A stretch of 64,000 nucleotides of DNA from an uncultured Alphaproteobacteria bacterium (GCA_902584635.1 CACIAQ010000003.1:1-64000); one strand, 5' to 3'. Positions 25,109 through 34,666 are shown, numbered from the stretch's first letter. A program made the numbers and translations. Notes: generated from the letters alone by a model not told the origin.

Positions 25109-25213
25109 ATGGAAGGTAGTCTTGGCGCAATGTTTGTTTTTGTGTTTATTATTTGTCTGGCTATTGTTGCTTTGATTTTAGCTTTGGAGTCTTACCGGAA
25201 AAATAACGAGTAA
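25109..25213 (+). CDS. Single-helix small membrane protein (34 residues)
   Basis: A short frame reads MEGSLGAMFVFVFIICLAI, then more hydrophobic residues and a basic ESYRKNNE tail. It would be a single-pass membrane microprotein. AGAGGG ends eight bases before the ATG. It stands between the PsiE-like and glutathione peroxidase genes, where about 190 bases otherwise lack a gene. No family recognised. Confidence 0.45.
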   Translation: MEGSLGAMFVFVFIICLAIVALILALESYRKNNE

Positions 25214-25267
25214 TTTTCTCTTTACTTTTAAAAAAATAGATCTACTTGTACCTTCCAGGTAGAATAT

Positions 25268-25798
25268 ATGAGATTTTTTTTAAAGGTTTTTATTTTGTTT
25301 TTTTCAAGCATTGGTCCAGCTGTGGCTGATAGGAATGATTCCGCATTTAAAAGTATAGATGGTGGCATATTAGATATTCGCGAATTTAGAGGCAAGGCAG
25401 TGTTATTGACGAACACAGCATCGAGATGTGGATTTACAAAGCAATTATCAGATTTAGAACAATTACATCAAGATTACAGAGAAAAAGGACTAGTTGTTAT
25501 TGCGGTTCCATCAAACGATTTCAATCAAGAGCTGTCAAGTAACTTGAAAGTTAAAGAATTTTGCAATGTAAACTTTGGCCTAACATTTCCCATGACGGAA
25601 GTAACATCAATTCGTGGTAAAGAGGCGCATCCTTTTTACCGTCGGTTAAAGAAAGAATATAACTTTCAGCCAAAGTGGAACTTTTATAAAGTTTTATTAG
25701 ATAAAAAAGGAAATTTTCGTGCTAGTTTTAACTCATTCACAAAGCCTAACTCTCCTAGTTTATTGAAAGAGGTTGACGAAGTACTAAAACAACCTTAA
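25268..25798 (+). CDS. Glutathione peroxidase family protein, exported
   Basis: The family reduces hydroperoxides with glutathione or thioredoxin. The 176-residue product has an N-terminal signal peptide (hydrophobic to about residue 20, ending AVA). The peroxidatic site is TNTASRCGFTKQ (Cys near residue 56; cysteine, not selenocysteine), followed by the supporting PSNDFNQE and KWNFYKVLLDKKG segments. The signal peptide suggests a periplasmic role in protection from peroxides. Confidence 0.92.
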   Translation: MRFFLKVFILFFSSIGPAVADRNDSAFKSIDGGILDIREFRGKAVLLTNTASRCGFTKQLSDLEQLHQDYREKGLVVIAVPSNDFNQELSSNLKVKEFCNVNFGLTFPMTEVTSIRGKEAHPFYRRLKKEYNFQPKWNFYKVLLDKKGNFRASFNSFTKPNSPSLLKEVDEVLKQP

Positions 25799-25828
25799 TC
25801 ATCTAAGATCAAGATGGGAGATATTTGA

Positions 25829-25912
25829 ATGAGAAACACGATATTACTTGGATTATTGGTATTACTTTCCGCATGCTCATCGTTTGACGTGCCTCTTATA
25901 CCGTTTATCTAG
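25829..25912 (+). CDS. Tiny lipoprotein (27 residues)
   Basis: The frame encodes a signal sequence ending in the lipobox LSAC (Cys at residue 16) and a mature part of only 12 residues, CSSFDVPLIPFI. GGGAG precedes the ATG by eight bases. Very small lipoproteins ending in VPxIPxI-type segments are, from memory, scattered in proteobacteria, but I know of no established function. It would usually be missed by gene finders. Confidence 0.55.
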   Translation: MRNTILLGLLVLLSACSSFDVPLIPFI

Positions 25913-26030
25913 ACTTCAATCAGTCCTCACCTTTTTGGTGTGGGCTGGTCAAGACTCAAAAAAACTTTCTTGTTACATCAGATAGTTATTTGATAAACTA
26001 TTTTTTTAGAAGTTATAATCGGAGGATTAA

Positions 26031-27530
26031 ATGAAATCGTTAGGTCACTTTATTAACGGCAAGGAAGTACCTGGAAAATCAAACAAAAGCGGGCAAGTAT
26101 TCAACCCCGCAACTGGTGAGGTGCAAGCTGAGGTGGCTTATGCAACCCGCGACGAGCTCAACGATGCCGTCGAACTGGCAAATATTGCTCAGCCTAAGTG
26201 GGCCGACGTCAACCCGCAAAAGCGTGCTAGAGTAATAATGAAATTCGTTGAATTGCTTCACAGAGATATGGGTAAGTTATCAGCATTATTATCATCTGAA
26301 CATGGTAAAACTTTACCAGATGCTGAAGGAGATATAATTAGAGGGTTGGAAGTGGCTGAGTTTTGTATAGGCGCTCCACACCTTCTTAAGGGAGAATTCA
26401 CAGATAGTGCAGGACCGGGAATTGATATGTATTCAATGCGACAGCCCTTAGGAGTAGTTGCAGGAATTACACCATTTAATTTTCCAGCAATGATACCAAT
26501 GTGGAAATTTTGTCCTGCTATTGTAGCAGGAAATGCCTTCATTCTTAAACCGTCTGAAAGGGACCCATCAGTACCTATGGCTTTAGCCAAATTACTATTA
26601 GAGGCAGGATTACCAGAAGGAATACTGCAAGTGGTTAATGGGGACAAGGAAGTTGTAGATGCTATTTTGGACAATGAAACGATACAAGCTGTGGGCTTTG
26701 TCGGGAGTACCCCGATTGCAGAATATATTTATACAAGAGGTTGCACTAATGGAAAGAGAGTACAATGTTTTGCCGGTGCAAAAAATCATATGCTTATTAT
26801 GCCAGATGCTGATATGGATCAAGCAGCTGATGCACTGGTAGGAGCTGGATATGGAGCTGCTGGCGAAAGATGTATGGCCATCTCTGTAGCAGTACCAGTT
26901 GGGGAAAAAACAGCTGATAAATTAGTTGAAAAACTTATACCTAAAATAGAATCTTTAAAAATCGGTCCCTACACGGCTGGCGATGATATTGATTTTGGTC
27001 CTGTGGTCACAAAAGAAGCACAAAATAAAATTTTGGGACTTGTTGATAAAGGAGTAGAACAGGGAGCCTCTCTAAAGGTCGATGGAAGAAATTTCAAGAT
27101 GCAGGGTTATGAAAATGGATTTTTTGTAGGTGCCTGTCTTTTTGATAATGTCACAAAAGATATGGAAATATATAAACAAGAGATTTTTGGACCCGTCCTG
27201 TCTACTGTCCGAACTGAAAACTATGAGGAAGCTCTTGATCTTGTTAGAACGAACCAATACGGAAATGGTACTGCTATATTTACTCGAGATGGAGATACTG
27301 CTCGTGATTTCGCTAATAAAGTTAATGTGGGAATGGTAGGCGTGAATGTACCAATACCCGTTCCGCTAGCTTACCACACCTTCGGCGGCTGGAAAAAATC
27401 TGCTTTTGGAGATCTTAACCAGCATGGACCAGATGCCTTTCGTTTTTATACAAAAACAAAAACTGTTACGTCCCGATGGCCAACTGGCATTAAGGAAGGA
27501 GCGAGTTTTTCAATTCCGACAATGGAGTAA
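26031..27530 (+). CDS. mmsA: Methylmalonate-semialdehyde dehydrogenase (CoA-acylating)
   Basis: The enzyme converts methylmalonate semialdehyde to propionyl-CoA at the end of valine breakdown, with NAD+ and CoA. The 499-residue aldehyde dehydrogenase has the family start HFINGKEVPG, the GVVAGITPFNFPAMIPMW substrate-site segment near residue 141, the cofactor region GFVGSTPIAEYIY, and the nucleophile Cys281 in AAGERCMA. MmsA-type enzymes lack the general-base Glu of other aldehyde dehydrogenases; the FAGAKNHM segment here agrees with that. A strong GGAGG site precedes the ATG. It heads a four-gene valine operon. Confidence 0.96.
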   Translation: MKSLGHFINGKEVPGKSNKSGQVFNPATGEVQAEVAYATRDELNDAVELANIAQPKWADVNPQKRARVIMKFVELLHRDMGKLSALLSSEHGKTLPDAEGDIIRGLEVAEFCIGAPHLLKGEFTDSAGPGIDMYSMRQPLGVVAGITPFNFPAMIPMWKFCPAIVAGNAFILKPSERDPSVPMALAKLLLEAGLPEGILQVVNGDKEVVDAILDNETIQAVGFVGSTPIAEYIYTRGCTNGKRVQCFAGAKNHMLIMPDADMDQAADALVGAGYGAAGERCMAISVAVPVGEKTADKLVEKLIPKIESLKIGPYTAGDDIDFGPVVTKEAQNKILGLVDKGVEQGASLKVDGRNFKMQGYENGFFVGACLFDNVTKDMEIYKQEIFGPVLSTVRTENYEEALDLVRTNQYGNGTAIFTRDGDTARDFANKVNVGMVGVNVPIPVPLAYHTFGGWKKSAFGDLNQHGPDAFRFYTKTKTVTSRWPTGIKEGASFSIPTME

Positions 27531-27533
27531 ACA

Positions 27534-28673
27534 GTGCATTTTTCTTTATCAGAAGAACAGAACATTCTCTACAACACAGCTAGGGAATTTGGTGAGGAAA
27601 CTATTGCACCAAATGCAATAAACTGGGAAAAGAAAGAAGAAATTCCCAGAGAACTTCTCAAAGAAGCTGGAACGTTGGGACTCGGAGGGATGATTGTCTC
27701 TGAGGAAGATGGTGGCTCTGGGATGTCGCGCCTAGACGGGACGCTCGTGTTTGAGGCTCTAGCAATGTCCTGCCCTTCTGTCTCTTCTTTCATTTCAATT
27801 CACAATATGTCTGCATGGGTAATCTCTAAGAGAGGCGACCAAGCATTAAAAGATAGATTTTTAAAGAATATTGTAAGCTTAGATGATGTTTGTTCATATT
27901 GTTTAACAGAACCTGGTTCAGGATCTGATGCGGCTGCACTTAAAACCAAGGCAGCAATAACAAATGAAGGATATAGCCTTAGTGGATCAAAATCATTTAT
28001 ATCTGGTGGAGGTTTTTCAGACTTATATGTAGTTCTGTGTAGGACTGGAGATCAAACACCGAACGGTATATCAATGGTTTTGGTTGAAAATGGACAAAAC
28101 GGTCTAAGTTTCGGAAAGAAAGAGCAAAAAATGGGGTGGAAAGCACAACCTACCGCAATCGTTCAATTCGACAACTGCTCAATTCCTGCCGCAAATCTTG
28201 TAGGAGAGGAAGGTGCTGGCTTTAAATACGCTATGGAGGGTTTAGATGGGGGAAGGCTTAATATTGCTGCTGCCTCATTGGGCGGCGCGCAAAAAGCCTA
28301 TGAGATTGCAAAATCATATTCCAAGGAAAGATCAGCATTTGGTAAAACTATCAGTAGATTTCAGTCTATAGAATTTAAATTGGCAGACATGGCAACACAA
28401 CTCGAGGCGGCAAGACTTTTTTTGAGAAGCGCTGCTTGGAAATTAGATAATTCAAAACCGGATGCTACTGTCTCTGTCGCAATGGCAAAGCGATTAGTTA
28501 CCGATGTATCATTTGAAATATCAAATACCGCCCTACAAATACTGGGTGGTTATGGCTATCTCGAAGAGTATGGAATAGAAAAAATAGTACGTGATCTTCG
28601 TGTTCATCAAATTCTAGAGGGAACAAATGAGATTATGAGAGTAATTATAGCAAGAGCTATTTTGTCTGAGTAA
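27534..28673 (+). CDS. Acyl-CoA dehydrogenase, probably isobutyryl-CoA dehydrogenase
   Basis: This flavoenzyme would oxidise isobutyryl-CoA to methacrylyl-CoA in valine degradation. The 379-residue product has the flavin-binding signature CLTEPGSGSDAAALKTKA near residue 122, the ISGGGFSD loop, and the C-terminal ILGGYGYLEEYGIEKIVRD with the likely catalytic Glu in ILEGTNEIMR. The start is GTG at 27534, four bases after mmsA. Substrate choice is inferred from the neighbours mmsA, hydrolase and mmsB. Confidence 0.9.
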   Translation: MHFSLSEEQNILYNTAREFGEETIAPNAINWEKKEEIPRELLKEAGTLGLGGMIVSEEDGGSGMSRLDGTLVFEALAMSCPSVSSFISIHNMSAWVISKRGDQALKDRFLKNIVSLDDVCSYCLTEPGSGSDAAALKTKAAITNEGYSLSGSKSFISGGGFSDLYVVLCRTGDQTPNGISMVLVENGQNGLSFGKKEQKMGWKAQPTAIVQFDNCSIPAANLVGEEGAGFKYAMEGLDGGRLNIAAASLGGAQKAYEIAKSYSKERSAFGKTISRFQSIEFKLADMATQLEAARLFLRSAAWKLDNSKPDATVSVAMAKRLVTDVSFEISNTALQILGGYGYLEEYGIEKIVRDLRVHQILEGTNEIMRVIIARAILSE

Positions 28674-28675
28674 AA

Positions 28676-29686
28676 ATGTCGAAGGATATTTTTATACGAA
28701 AATCAGGCTATGTAGGCCATATAACTTTAAATCGACCCGACGTGTTAAACTCACTAACCTATTCAATGATACTCTCTATAGAGAAAGCATTGATTGAATG
28801 GGAAACCGACAGAGGCATAGCCCTTGTAATTATCGACGCAAGGGGAGATAGGGCCTTTTGTGCTGGTGGTGATATTCAGATCCTATACGAAAATGGATTT
28901 AATAAAAATTTTGCTTACGGTCAAAAGTTCTGGGCTGACGAGTATCGTCTAAATGAAAAGATTGCTAATTACAAGAAACCCTTTGTAGCTTTCATGCAAG
29001 GTTTCACGATGGGTGGAGGTGTCGGTGTTTCATGCCACGGTAGTCATAGGATTGTAGGGGAAACAAGCAAAATAGCAATGCCTGAATGTAGCATTGGTTT
29101 AGTTCCCGACGTTGGAGGCTCTTTTCTTCTTGCAAAACTACCTGGAAATATAGGTACTTTTTTGGGTGTAACTGGAAAGAGGATGAAAGCAAGTGATGCT
29201 ATTTATTGTGGTTTCGCTGATTACTTCATACCAGAAACAAAGTGGGAGGATCTAAAAGAAAAGCTTTTTGATACTGGAAATATTGATTGGATAAAGAAAT
29301 TTCATGGAAGTACAGAGGCCTCGGAAATAGAAAACTCCTTTTCACAAATTTCAGAGGCTATGGTCGACGTATCAACTGAGAATATAGAGTCAAGATTACA
29401 GCACCCATTTTTTGAAAAGGACTTGAGAGCATTAAGATTTAACTCCCCTATTTCAGTTGCCTATACAATAATGATGCTAAAGATGGAAAGGGTTCGCAAT
29501 AATATTTCAGACGCCCTTGATGCAGAATATAGTTTTACCGCTCGATCACAAGAATTTGGAGACTTCCAAGAGGGAATAAGAGCAGCTGTTATCGATAAGG
29601 ACCGAACTCCGTTATGGAAAAATAAAAATCTAGGCGAAGTTTCAGACGAAGACCTCAAACCATTTTTTCAGACTATTCACCGTTAA
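28676..29686 (+). CDS. 3-hydroxyisobutyryl-CoA hydrolase
   Basis: The enzyme hydrolyses 3-hydroxyisobutyryl-CoA to free 3-hydroxyisobutyrate in valine degradation. The 336-residue crotonase-fold protein has GHITLNRPDVLNSLTYSM, the oxyanion segments FCAGGDIQILYENG and MGGGVGVSCHGSHRI, and PECSIGLVPDVGGSFLLAKL. The DVGGS motif and the length separate it from ordinary enoyl-CoA hydratases of about 260 residues. It lies two bases behind the dehydrogenase gene. Confidence 0.92.
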   Translation: MSKDIFIRKSGYVGHITLNRPDVLNSLTYSMILSIEKALIEWETDRGIALVIIDARGDRAFCAGGDIQILYENGFNKNFAYGQKFWADEYRLNEKIANYKKPFVAFMQGFTMGGGVGVSCHGSHRIVGETSKIAMPECSIGLVPDVGGSFLLAKLPGNIGTFLGVTGKRMKASDAIYCGFADYFIPETKWEDLKEKLFDTGNIDWIKKFHGSTEASEIENSFSQISEAMVDVSTENIESRLQHPFFEKDLRALRFNSPISVAYTIMMLKMERVRNNISDALDAEYSFTARSQEFGDFQEGIRAAVIDKDRTPLWKNKNLGEVSDEDLKPFFQTIHR

Positions 29687-29704
29687 ACTAAGGAGCACAT
29701 TTAC

Positions 29705-30562
29705 ATGAAAATAGGATTTATAGGGCTTGGGAACATGGGTGCACCCATGGCAAGGAATTTAATTAAAGCTGGTCATGAGTTGTTAGGTTTTGACGTCGCT
29801 CCAACCAATGTCGAAGATATTACTCAAGACTCCATTGCTAAAATAGCAAAAGAATGCAGTATTATTTTTTCTATGTTGCCTGATGGAAATGTTTTGAGAA
29901 ATGTATATGAGGAGCTCATACCCTTGTGCAACTCTAAAACAATACTTGTCGATTGTTCAACAGTGGATGTGGAAAGTGCTTTGCACGTATCAAGAGAGGC
30001 TGAAAAAAACTCAATAGAGGTGATAGATGCGCCTGTATCTGGTGGCGTTGTAGGTGCAGAAAATGGCACGCTGACATTTATGGTTGGGGGAGAAAAAGAT
30101 GCTTATGACCAAATAGAACCATATTTTGCAATAATGGGACAGAAATCAGTTCTATGTGGAGGGCCAGGAGCTGGTCAGTCGGCAAAAATTTGTAATAATA
30201 TGATTTTGGGAATTTCAATGATAGGAGTGTGCGAAGCTTTTAATTTGGCTCAAAAACTAAATCTAAATTGGAGTCGATTATTTGACGTTGTATCAACATC
30301 CTCAGGATCTTGCTGGTCAGTAAATACATATTGCCCGGCTCCTGCTGTGGGGCCAGAAAGTCCTGCAGACAGAGACTATAAACCTGGTTTCGCAGCCGAT
30401 TTGATGTTAAAAGATCTTAAACTTTCTCAAGAAGCTGCTAGAGCAGTATCTGCCCCTACAGAATTGGGCAAGCACGCGACCGAAATATATGAAACTTTCA
30501 TTTCTGAGGGTGGCAAGGGTATGGATTTTTCTGCTATTTTACCCTATCTCGCAAAAAAATAG
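29705..30562 (+). CDS. mmsB: 3-hydroxyisobutyrate dehydrogenase
   Basis: It oxidises 3-hydroxyisobutyrate to methylmalonate semialdehyde, the substrate of MmsA. The 285-residue protein has a Rossmann NAD-binding loop GFIGLGNMGAPMARNL at residues 4-19, the substrate-binding DAPVSGGVVGAENGTL near residue 108, the catalytic Lys in GQSAKICNNMILG near residue 163, and KDLKLSQEAA. It follows the hydrolase gene by 18 bases, with AAGGAG before the ATG. Confidence 0.95.
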   Translation: MKIGFIGLGNMGAPMARNLIKAGHELLGFDVAPTNVEDITQDSIAKIAKECSIIFSMLPDGNVLRNVYEELIPLCNSKTILVDCSTVDVESALHVSREAEKNSIEVIDAPVSGGVVGAENGTLTFMVGGEKDAYDQIEPYFAIMGQKSVLCGGPGAGQSAKICNNMILGISMIGVCEAFNLAQKLNLNWSRLFDVVSTSSGSCWSVNTYCPAPAVGPESPADRDYKPGFAADLMLKDLKLSQEAARAVSAPTELGKHATEIYETFISEGGKGMDFSAILPYLAKK

Positions 30563-30614
30563 TTTTATATTTGAACTTAAATATCATAGCATTAAAGAAA
30601 AATAGGAATACAAA

Positions 30615-31592
30615 ATGAAAACTCGGATAACAGAATTATTCAACATTCAACACCCCATAATCCAGGGTGGTATGCACTATGTAGGATTTGCCGAACTCGC
30701 ATCGGCTGTTTCAAATGCTGGTGGCTTAGGCATTATAACAGGGCTAACTCAAAAGACCCCCAATGATCTTGCAAAAGAGATAACTCGATGCCATGAAATG
30801 ACAGATAAACCCTTCGGAGTGAATTTAACATTTCTCCCAACTGTAGCGGCTCCTGATTATCCTGGATATATTGATGCTATTATAGATGGAGGAATTAAGA
30901 TCGTAGAGACCGCAGGAAGGAATCCCCAACCTTACATGGAACATTTAAAAAAGGCCGACATAAAAGTTATCCACAAATGTACTTCTGTTAGGCACTCACT
31001 CAAAGCTGAAGCTATAGGATGTGATGCTGTGTCCGTCGATGGATTTGAATGCGGAGGACATCCTGGTGAGGACGATATGCCAAATATGATTTTACTTCCC
31101 AGAGCAGCTGAGGAATTGAAAATCCCATTTGTAGCTTCAGGAGGAATGGCAGACGCACGAAGCTTAGTTGCGTCACTTGCTATGGGAGCGGATGGAATGA
31201 ATATGGGAACAAGATTTATGGCTACTAAGGAAGCTCCATGTCACGAAAGAGTAAAAGAGGCAATAATTAATGCCACAGAATTAGATACGAGGCTTGTTAT
31301 GCGTCCACTGAGAAATACAGAAAGAGTATTAAATAATTCTGCAGTAGAAAAGTTACTGGAAAAAGAAAAAGAGCTAGGTTCTAATATTAAATTCGAAGAC
31401 ATTATGGATGAGGTGGCAGGTGTATATCCTAAAGTAATGCTTGATGGAGAAATGGAAGCAGGGGCGTGGTCATGCGGAATGGTAGTTGGTCTGATTAATG
31501 ATATACCCAGCTGTAAAGAACTTATAGACGGAATAATGAGTGAAGCTGACAGCTTAATTACAAAAAGACTTGAAGGTATGCTTTCTGCATAA
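30615..31592 (+). CDS. Nitronate monooxygenase family protein
   Basis: This FMN-dependent family oxidises alkyl nitronates such as propionate-3-nitronate; some members have other or unknown roles. The 325-residue barrel has PIIQGGMHYVGFAELASAVSNAGGLG at the start (given here as PIIQGGMHYVG and ASAVSNAGGLG), FGVNLTFLP, DGFECGGHPGED near residue 145 and a phosphate-binding PFVASGGMAD with ADGMNMGTRF. It follows the valine genes by about 50 bases and may be cotranscribed. It could also act in acyl-CoA-related metabolism. Confidence 0.88.
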   Translation: MKTRITELFNIQHPIIQGGMHYVGFAELASAVSNAGGLGIITGLTQKTPNDLAKEITRCHEMTDKPFGVNLTFLPTVAAPDYPGYIDAIIDGGIKIVETAGRNPQPYMEHLKKADIKVIHKCTSVRHSLKAEAIGCDAVSVDGFECGGHPGEDDMPNMILLPRAAEELKIPFVASGGMADARSLVASLAMGADGMNMGTRFMATKEAPCHERVKEAIINATELDTRLVMRPLRNTERVLNNSAVEKLLEKEKELGSNIKFEDIMDEVAGVYPKVMLDGEMEAGAWSCGMVVGLINDIPSCKELIDGIMSEADSLITKRLEGMLSA

Positions 31593-31603
31593 AATTTTTT
31601 AAT

Positions 31604-32365
31604 TTATTGAGTGTTTTTTTGTTTCATAAATTTTAGTTGGCGTTCTAAGTACTGAGACTCAAGTGTTGTCTTGATACGTGAATTGAAACTTTGGATGTTC
31701 ACGCTGTCCATTACTATGTCATTTATAGAGAGTTTCATGCCTCTTACAGCTTCAGGCGATAACTCTTTACATTGCGCAATAAAATCTTGTGCTCTTTCAA
31801 TGACATTTTCTCCTTCGGTTATTATCTCATCAAAAAATCCAACATTTTTGAGTTCTTTTTCTGACATTTTTTTTGCTGTGAGTAATAATCTCCTGGTAGC
31901 ACTTGCTCCGAAAATATTTAAAAATCTTTTTATTCCAGTTGGGTGATAATGTATTCCAATCTTTGCTGGAGGCACCATAATTTCAATGTTTGAAACGGAA
32001 ATTCTAAAATCGCAGGCACAGGCAATTTCTACACCTCCACCATATGCGCTCCCATTTAACGCACACACTGTAGGGAGAGGAAAGTTTTGAATAGCATCAC
32101 ATAATTTTGACATGTCATTTGATTGTAACTCTTGATCTTTTTTATTTTTTCCAATTATTGAAATTATCTCTGAAAAGTCGGCTCCCGAGCAAAAAACGTC
32201 ACCCCTTCCAGAAATTATCAGTGCATAAATATCTGATTTAGCCTCCTTATCAAGAATATCTCTTATCGATGCCATATCTTCCGATTTAAGAGCATTCTTG
32301 GTTTTTGGAGAGTTTAAAAACAAAAAACCAATATGCTCTCTTTTAATAAATTCTAACGATTCCAT
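31604..32365 (-). CDS. Enoyl-CoA hydratase/isomerase family protein
   Basis: The 253-residue crotonase-fold protein has the two oxyanion-hole segments DVFCSGADFSEI near residue 61 and LNGSAYGGGVEIACACDFRI near residue 103, with PPAKIGIHYHPTG following. The residues that act in hydratases (two glutamates) are not both clearly placed: the second region reads KIGIHY instead of the usual E-x-x-L/I-G. It may thus be an isomerase or another member. It is convergent with the nitronate monooxygenase gene and 12 bases away. Confidence 0.85.
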   Translation of the reverse strand: MESLEFIKREHIGFLFLNSPKTKNALKSEDMASIRDILDKEAKSDIYALIISGRGDVFCSGADFSEIISIIGKNKKDQELQSNDMSKLCDAIQNFPLPTVCALNGSAYGGGVEIACACDFRISVSNIEIMVPPAKIGIHYHPTGIKRFLNIFGASATRRLLLTAKKMSEKELKNVGFFDEIITEGENVIERAQDFIAQCKELSPEAVRGMKLSINDIVMDSVNIQSFNSRIKTTLESQYLERQLKFMKQKNTQ

Positions 32366-32427
32366 TTTCTCTCTCTCAATCGCTTTATCAATTCAAAAAT
32401 CACTTCTGCTAGTATGCAAATCTTATA

Positions 32428-33141
32428 TTAACTCGTATTTTTATCGTGGGTCTCATTAGGAAGTAATTTATAAGAAAAATTGGACCAAAAACTTTTATTT
32501 TTATAAAAATCAGTTTGTCCATTTTCACTAAACAAGACCACATCACCTCCTAAGTATTTAACGTCCCTTGGATCATGACTTACAAGTATGATTGAAAGAT
32601 TGTTTTTTCTTGATACACGTAATAACAACGAAAGTATCTCATTCTTTAATTCAAAATCAAGAGCAGCGAATGGTTCATCAAGAAGTAATATGGGCTTTTT
32701 CCTTATTAAAGAGCGCGCAATAGCTGCACGACTTCTTTGGCCTCCTGAAATGTTTTGAGGAAGTCTGTCCCTTTCTTTGTATAACCCTACAAGATCTAAG
32801 ATCTCATTCACTACATGAGAATTTTGCAAGTCCATTTTCGCTTTTGCTCCCAATCCTAAAAGTATATTTCTAGATACAGTAAGATGTGGAAAAAGATTAT
32901 TTTCCTGAAAGAGTAAATCAAAAGGTCTGTCCTTTGGTTCTATTTTAGTAATTGATTTATCGTCATAAATCAAATCCCCGTTAATAATTGGTAAAAATCC
33001 TGCAAGCCCTAACAGAACGGAACTCTTTCCGCTTCCAGAAGGGCCAAAAAGGCTGAGATGATTACCGATCTCAACACTAAAATCACATTGAACAGCAAAG
33101 CCTCCATTTTTAATCTGACATTTGGTTGCGCTTAAAGACAT
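32428..33141 (-). CDS. thiQ: Thiamine ABC transporter ATP-binding protein ThiQ
   Basis: ThiQ energises uptake of thiamine and its phosphates. The 237-residue ATPase has Walker A GPSGSGKSS near residue 34, a Q-loop LLFQENNLFPHL, the signature ISGGQRSRAAIARSL and Walker B ILLLDEPFAALD, and ends with the switch His in LVSHDPRDV. Its start overlaps the thiP end by 32 bases. With thiP, thiB and the riboswitch it forms a standard thiamine uptake operon. Confidence 0.93.
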   Translation of the reverse strand: MSLSATKCQIKNGGFAVQCDFSVEIGNHLSLFGPSGSGKSSVLLGLAGFLPIINGDLIYDDKSITKIEPKDRPFDLLFQENNLFPHLTVSRNILLGLGAKAKMDLQNSHVVNEILDLVGLYKERDRLPQNISGGQRSRAAIARSLIRKKPILLLDEPFAALDFELKNEILSLLLRVSRKNNLSIILVSHDPRDVKYLGGDVVLFSENGQTDFYKNKSFWSNFSYKLLPNETHDKNTS

Positions 33142-34643
33142 TTAAATTACCATTTTCTATTAACCAAAAAGAAATGAAGGCCATTAGCAAAAGTAGCATT
33201 GCAACAAAGTAGGCTTCATCCATCCTGTAACTACCGATCAACCTATAAAGGTACATCGGTAAAGTACCAATATCAGTGCCGGAGAAAAGAACTATAACAC
33301 CTAAATCTCCGATCGACAGAGCAAACACCAAAGCACATGAAAATTTAATATTTTTTTTAAGTAATGGAACATAAAACTGTGCTAATTCGCTTGTTCTTGG
33401 CACACCAATTATATTCATAAGCTTTCCGTATCTGGCTTTTATTTTTTTAAACCCTGGCAATAGAATTGCCATAGATATTGGGATCATTAAGACACCGTTA
33501 GTAAATCCAGTCAATAATAAGGCGTTTGCGGAGAGATCAATATGTTCAAATAAGAGTAGAAAAAGCGCTGTTCCAAAAACAAGTGGAGACACACATATAA
33601 TACTGAAGGACCCTACCTCAAATAATGTCTTCAAGAACTTTTGTTTTTCGTCGACAATCAGTAAGCAGATTGGTAATGAAAAAGTTAAGTTTATAAAAGT
33701 AGCTAGCAAAGCGACTAAAATTGAGTTCATTGCAGGCAAAATAAGATTATCTGTAGGTATTGAAATATTTGCTAGTCCTTTAGAAATTATTATGAGAATT
33801 GGTAAAAAAATGAATGAAACAAAAAGAACAATAAAAAAATAATCGAGCCAATGTGTAAGTAACGTTTTAGGCGCACGTATATCGTTTTTCAATATAAGGG
33901 TCTGTTCAATAAACATGTTGCCTGTAAACTTGGTTGATAGAATTAATAAAAGAGACAGTAATATTAATTGCAAAGTTGACAGCCTAGCAGCTGCAGCTAA
34001 ATCTCCCTCGAATATTATTGTCTGATATATTGCCAATTCCACCGTCGTAGCACTCGGCCCTCCCCCCAACACTAAAGCAATTGAGAAGGTCAATGAACAA
34101 TATAAAAAAAATGATTGTAAAAATGCTTGGTGCTATTTTTACTAACATCGGAAGTTCTATATATTTGAAAAACGCATGTGTGTTGAAACCGAGTTGTTTA
34201 GCTAGCCTATCATGCTCCGTTGGAATCATAGACCAACCAGAAATAAGTAATCGCACAGCGAACGGCAAATTTATGAGAATGTGGGCAGTCAAGATCCCAA
34301 TTAACCCATATATAGAAAATTTTTCAAACCCTAAAAAACTAACAAACTGGTTCATAATTCCGTTGATACCAAAAACATTAATTACAGCTAAAATAACGAC
34401 CAATATTGGTAGAACAAAGAGTATACCAATAACAGAGATAATCTGATTTTTGCAAAAGAACTCATTTCTATAGATTGCTCTAGAGATCGGAATTGCAAGC
34501 AATAGGGATAAAGTGGCAGACAGGAACGCCTGGCTCAAAGTGAAAATTATGACTTGTGCCTCATAAGCAGTAATAAATGTATTATATATGGAATTGAGTG
34601 TAAGAACCACTATTGACCCGATCCCAGCAAACAGAAGTCCCAA
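33110..34643 (-). CDS. thiP: Thiamine ABC transporter permease ThiP, frameshifted
   Basis: ThiP is the two-half membrane permease of the thiamine importer. The first part (start TTG 34643 or upstream, frame open to 33984) gives the N-terminal half, including LGFNTHAFFKYIELPML; the second (from about 34093 to 33110) has LVLGGGPSATTVELAIYQTI, the standard ThiP mid-region, and the C-terminal half with six helices. The frames change at a run of eight T in the message (34111-34104). Removing one T gives IFLYCSLTFSIALVLGGGP, as expected of ThiP. Intact on both sides, it is either a recent mutation, an error, or slippage. The N-terminus has no good start codon. Confidence 0.85.
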
Positions 34644-34666
34644 GAAGCATATAAATCCAAATAGCT

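Noticed and set aside
25268..25798. Possible selenoprotein form of glutathione peroxidase
   Set aside because: The active-site codon is TGT (Cys), not TGA, so selenocysteine is not involved.
25925..25944. Hairpin CCTCACC-TTTTT-GGTGTGG after the tiny lipoprotein gene
   Set aside because: One mismatch in the stem and no T-tract directly behind it; not convincing as an intrinsic terminator.
25990..26019. TTGATA-N18-TATAAT before mmsA, resembling a sigma-70 promoter
   Set aside because: Transcription would begin at or after the GGAGG ribosome site (26021-26025), leaving no usable leader, so it is probably chance in AT-rich DNA.
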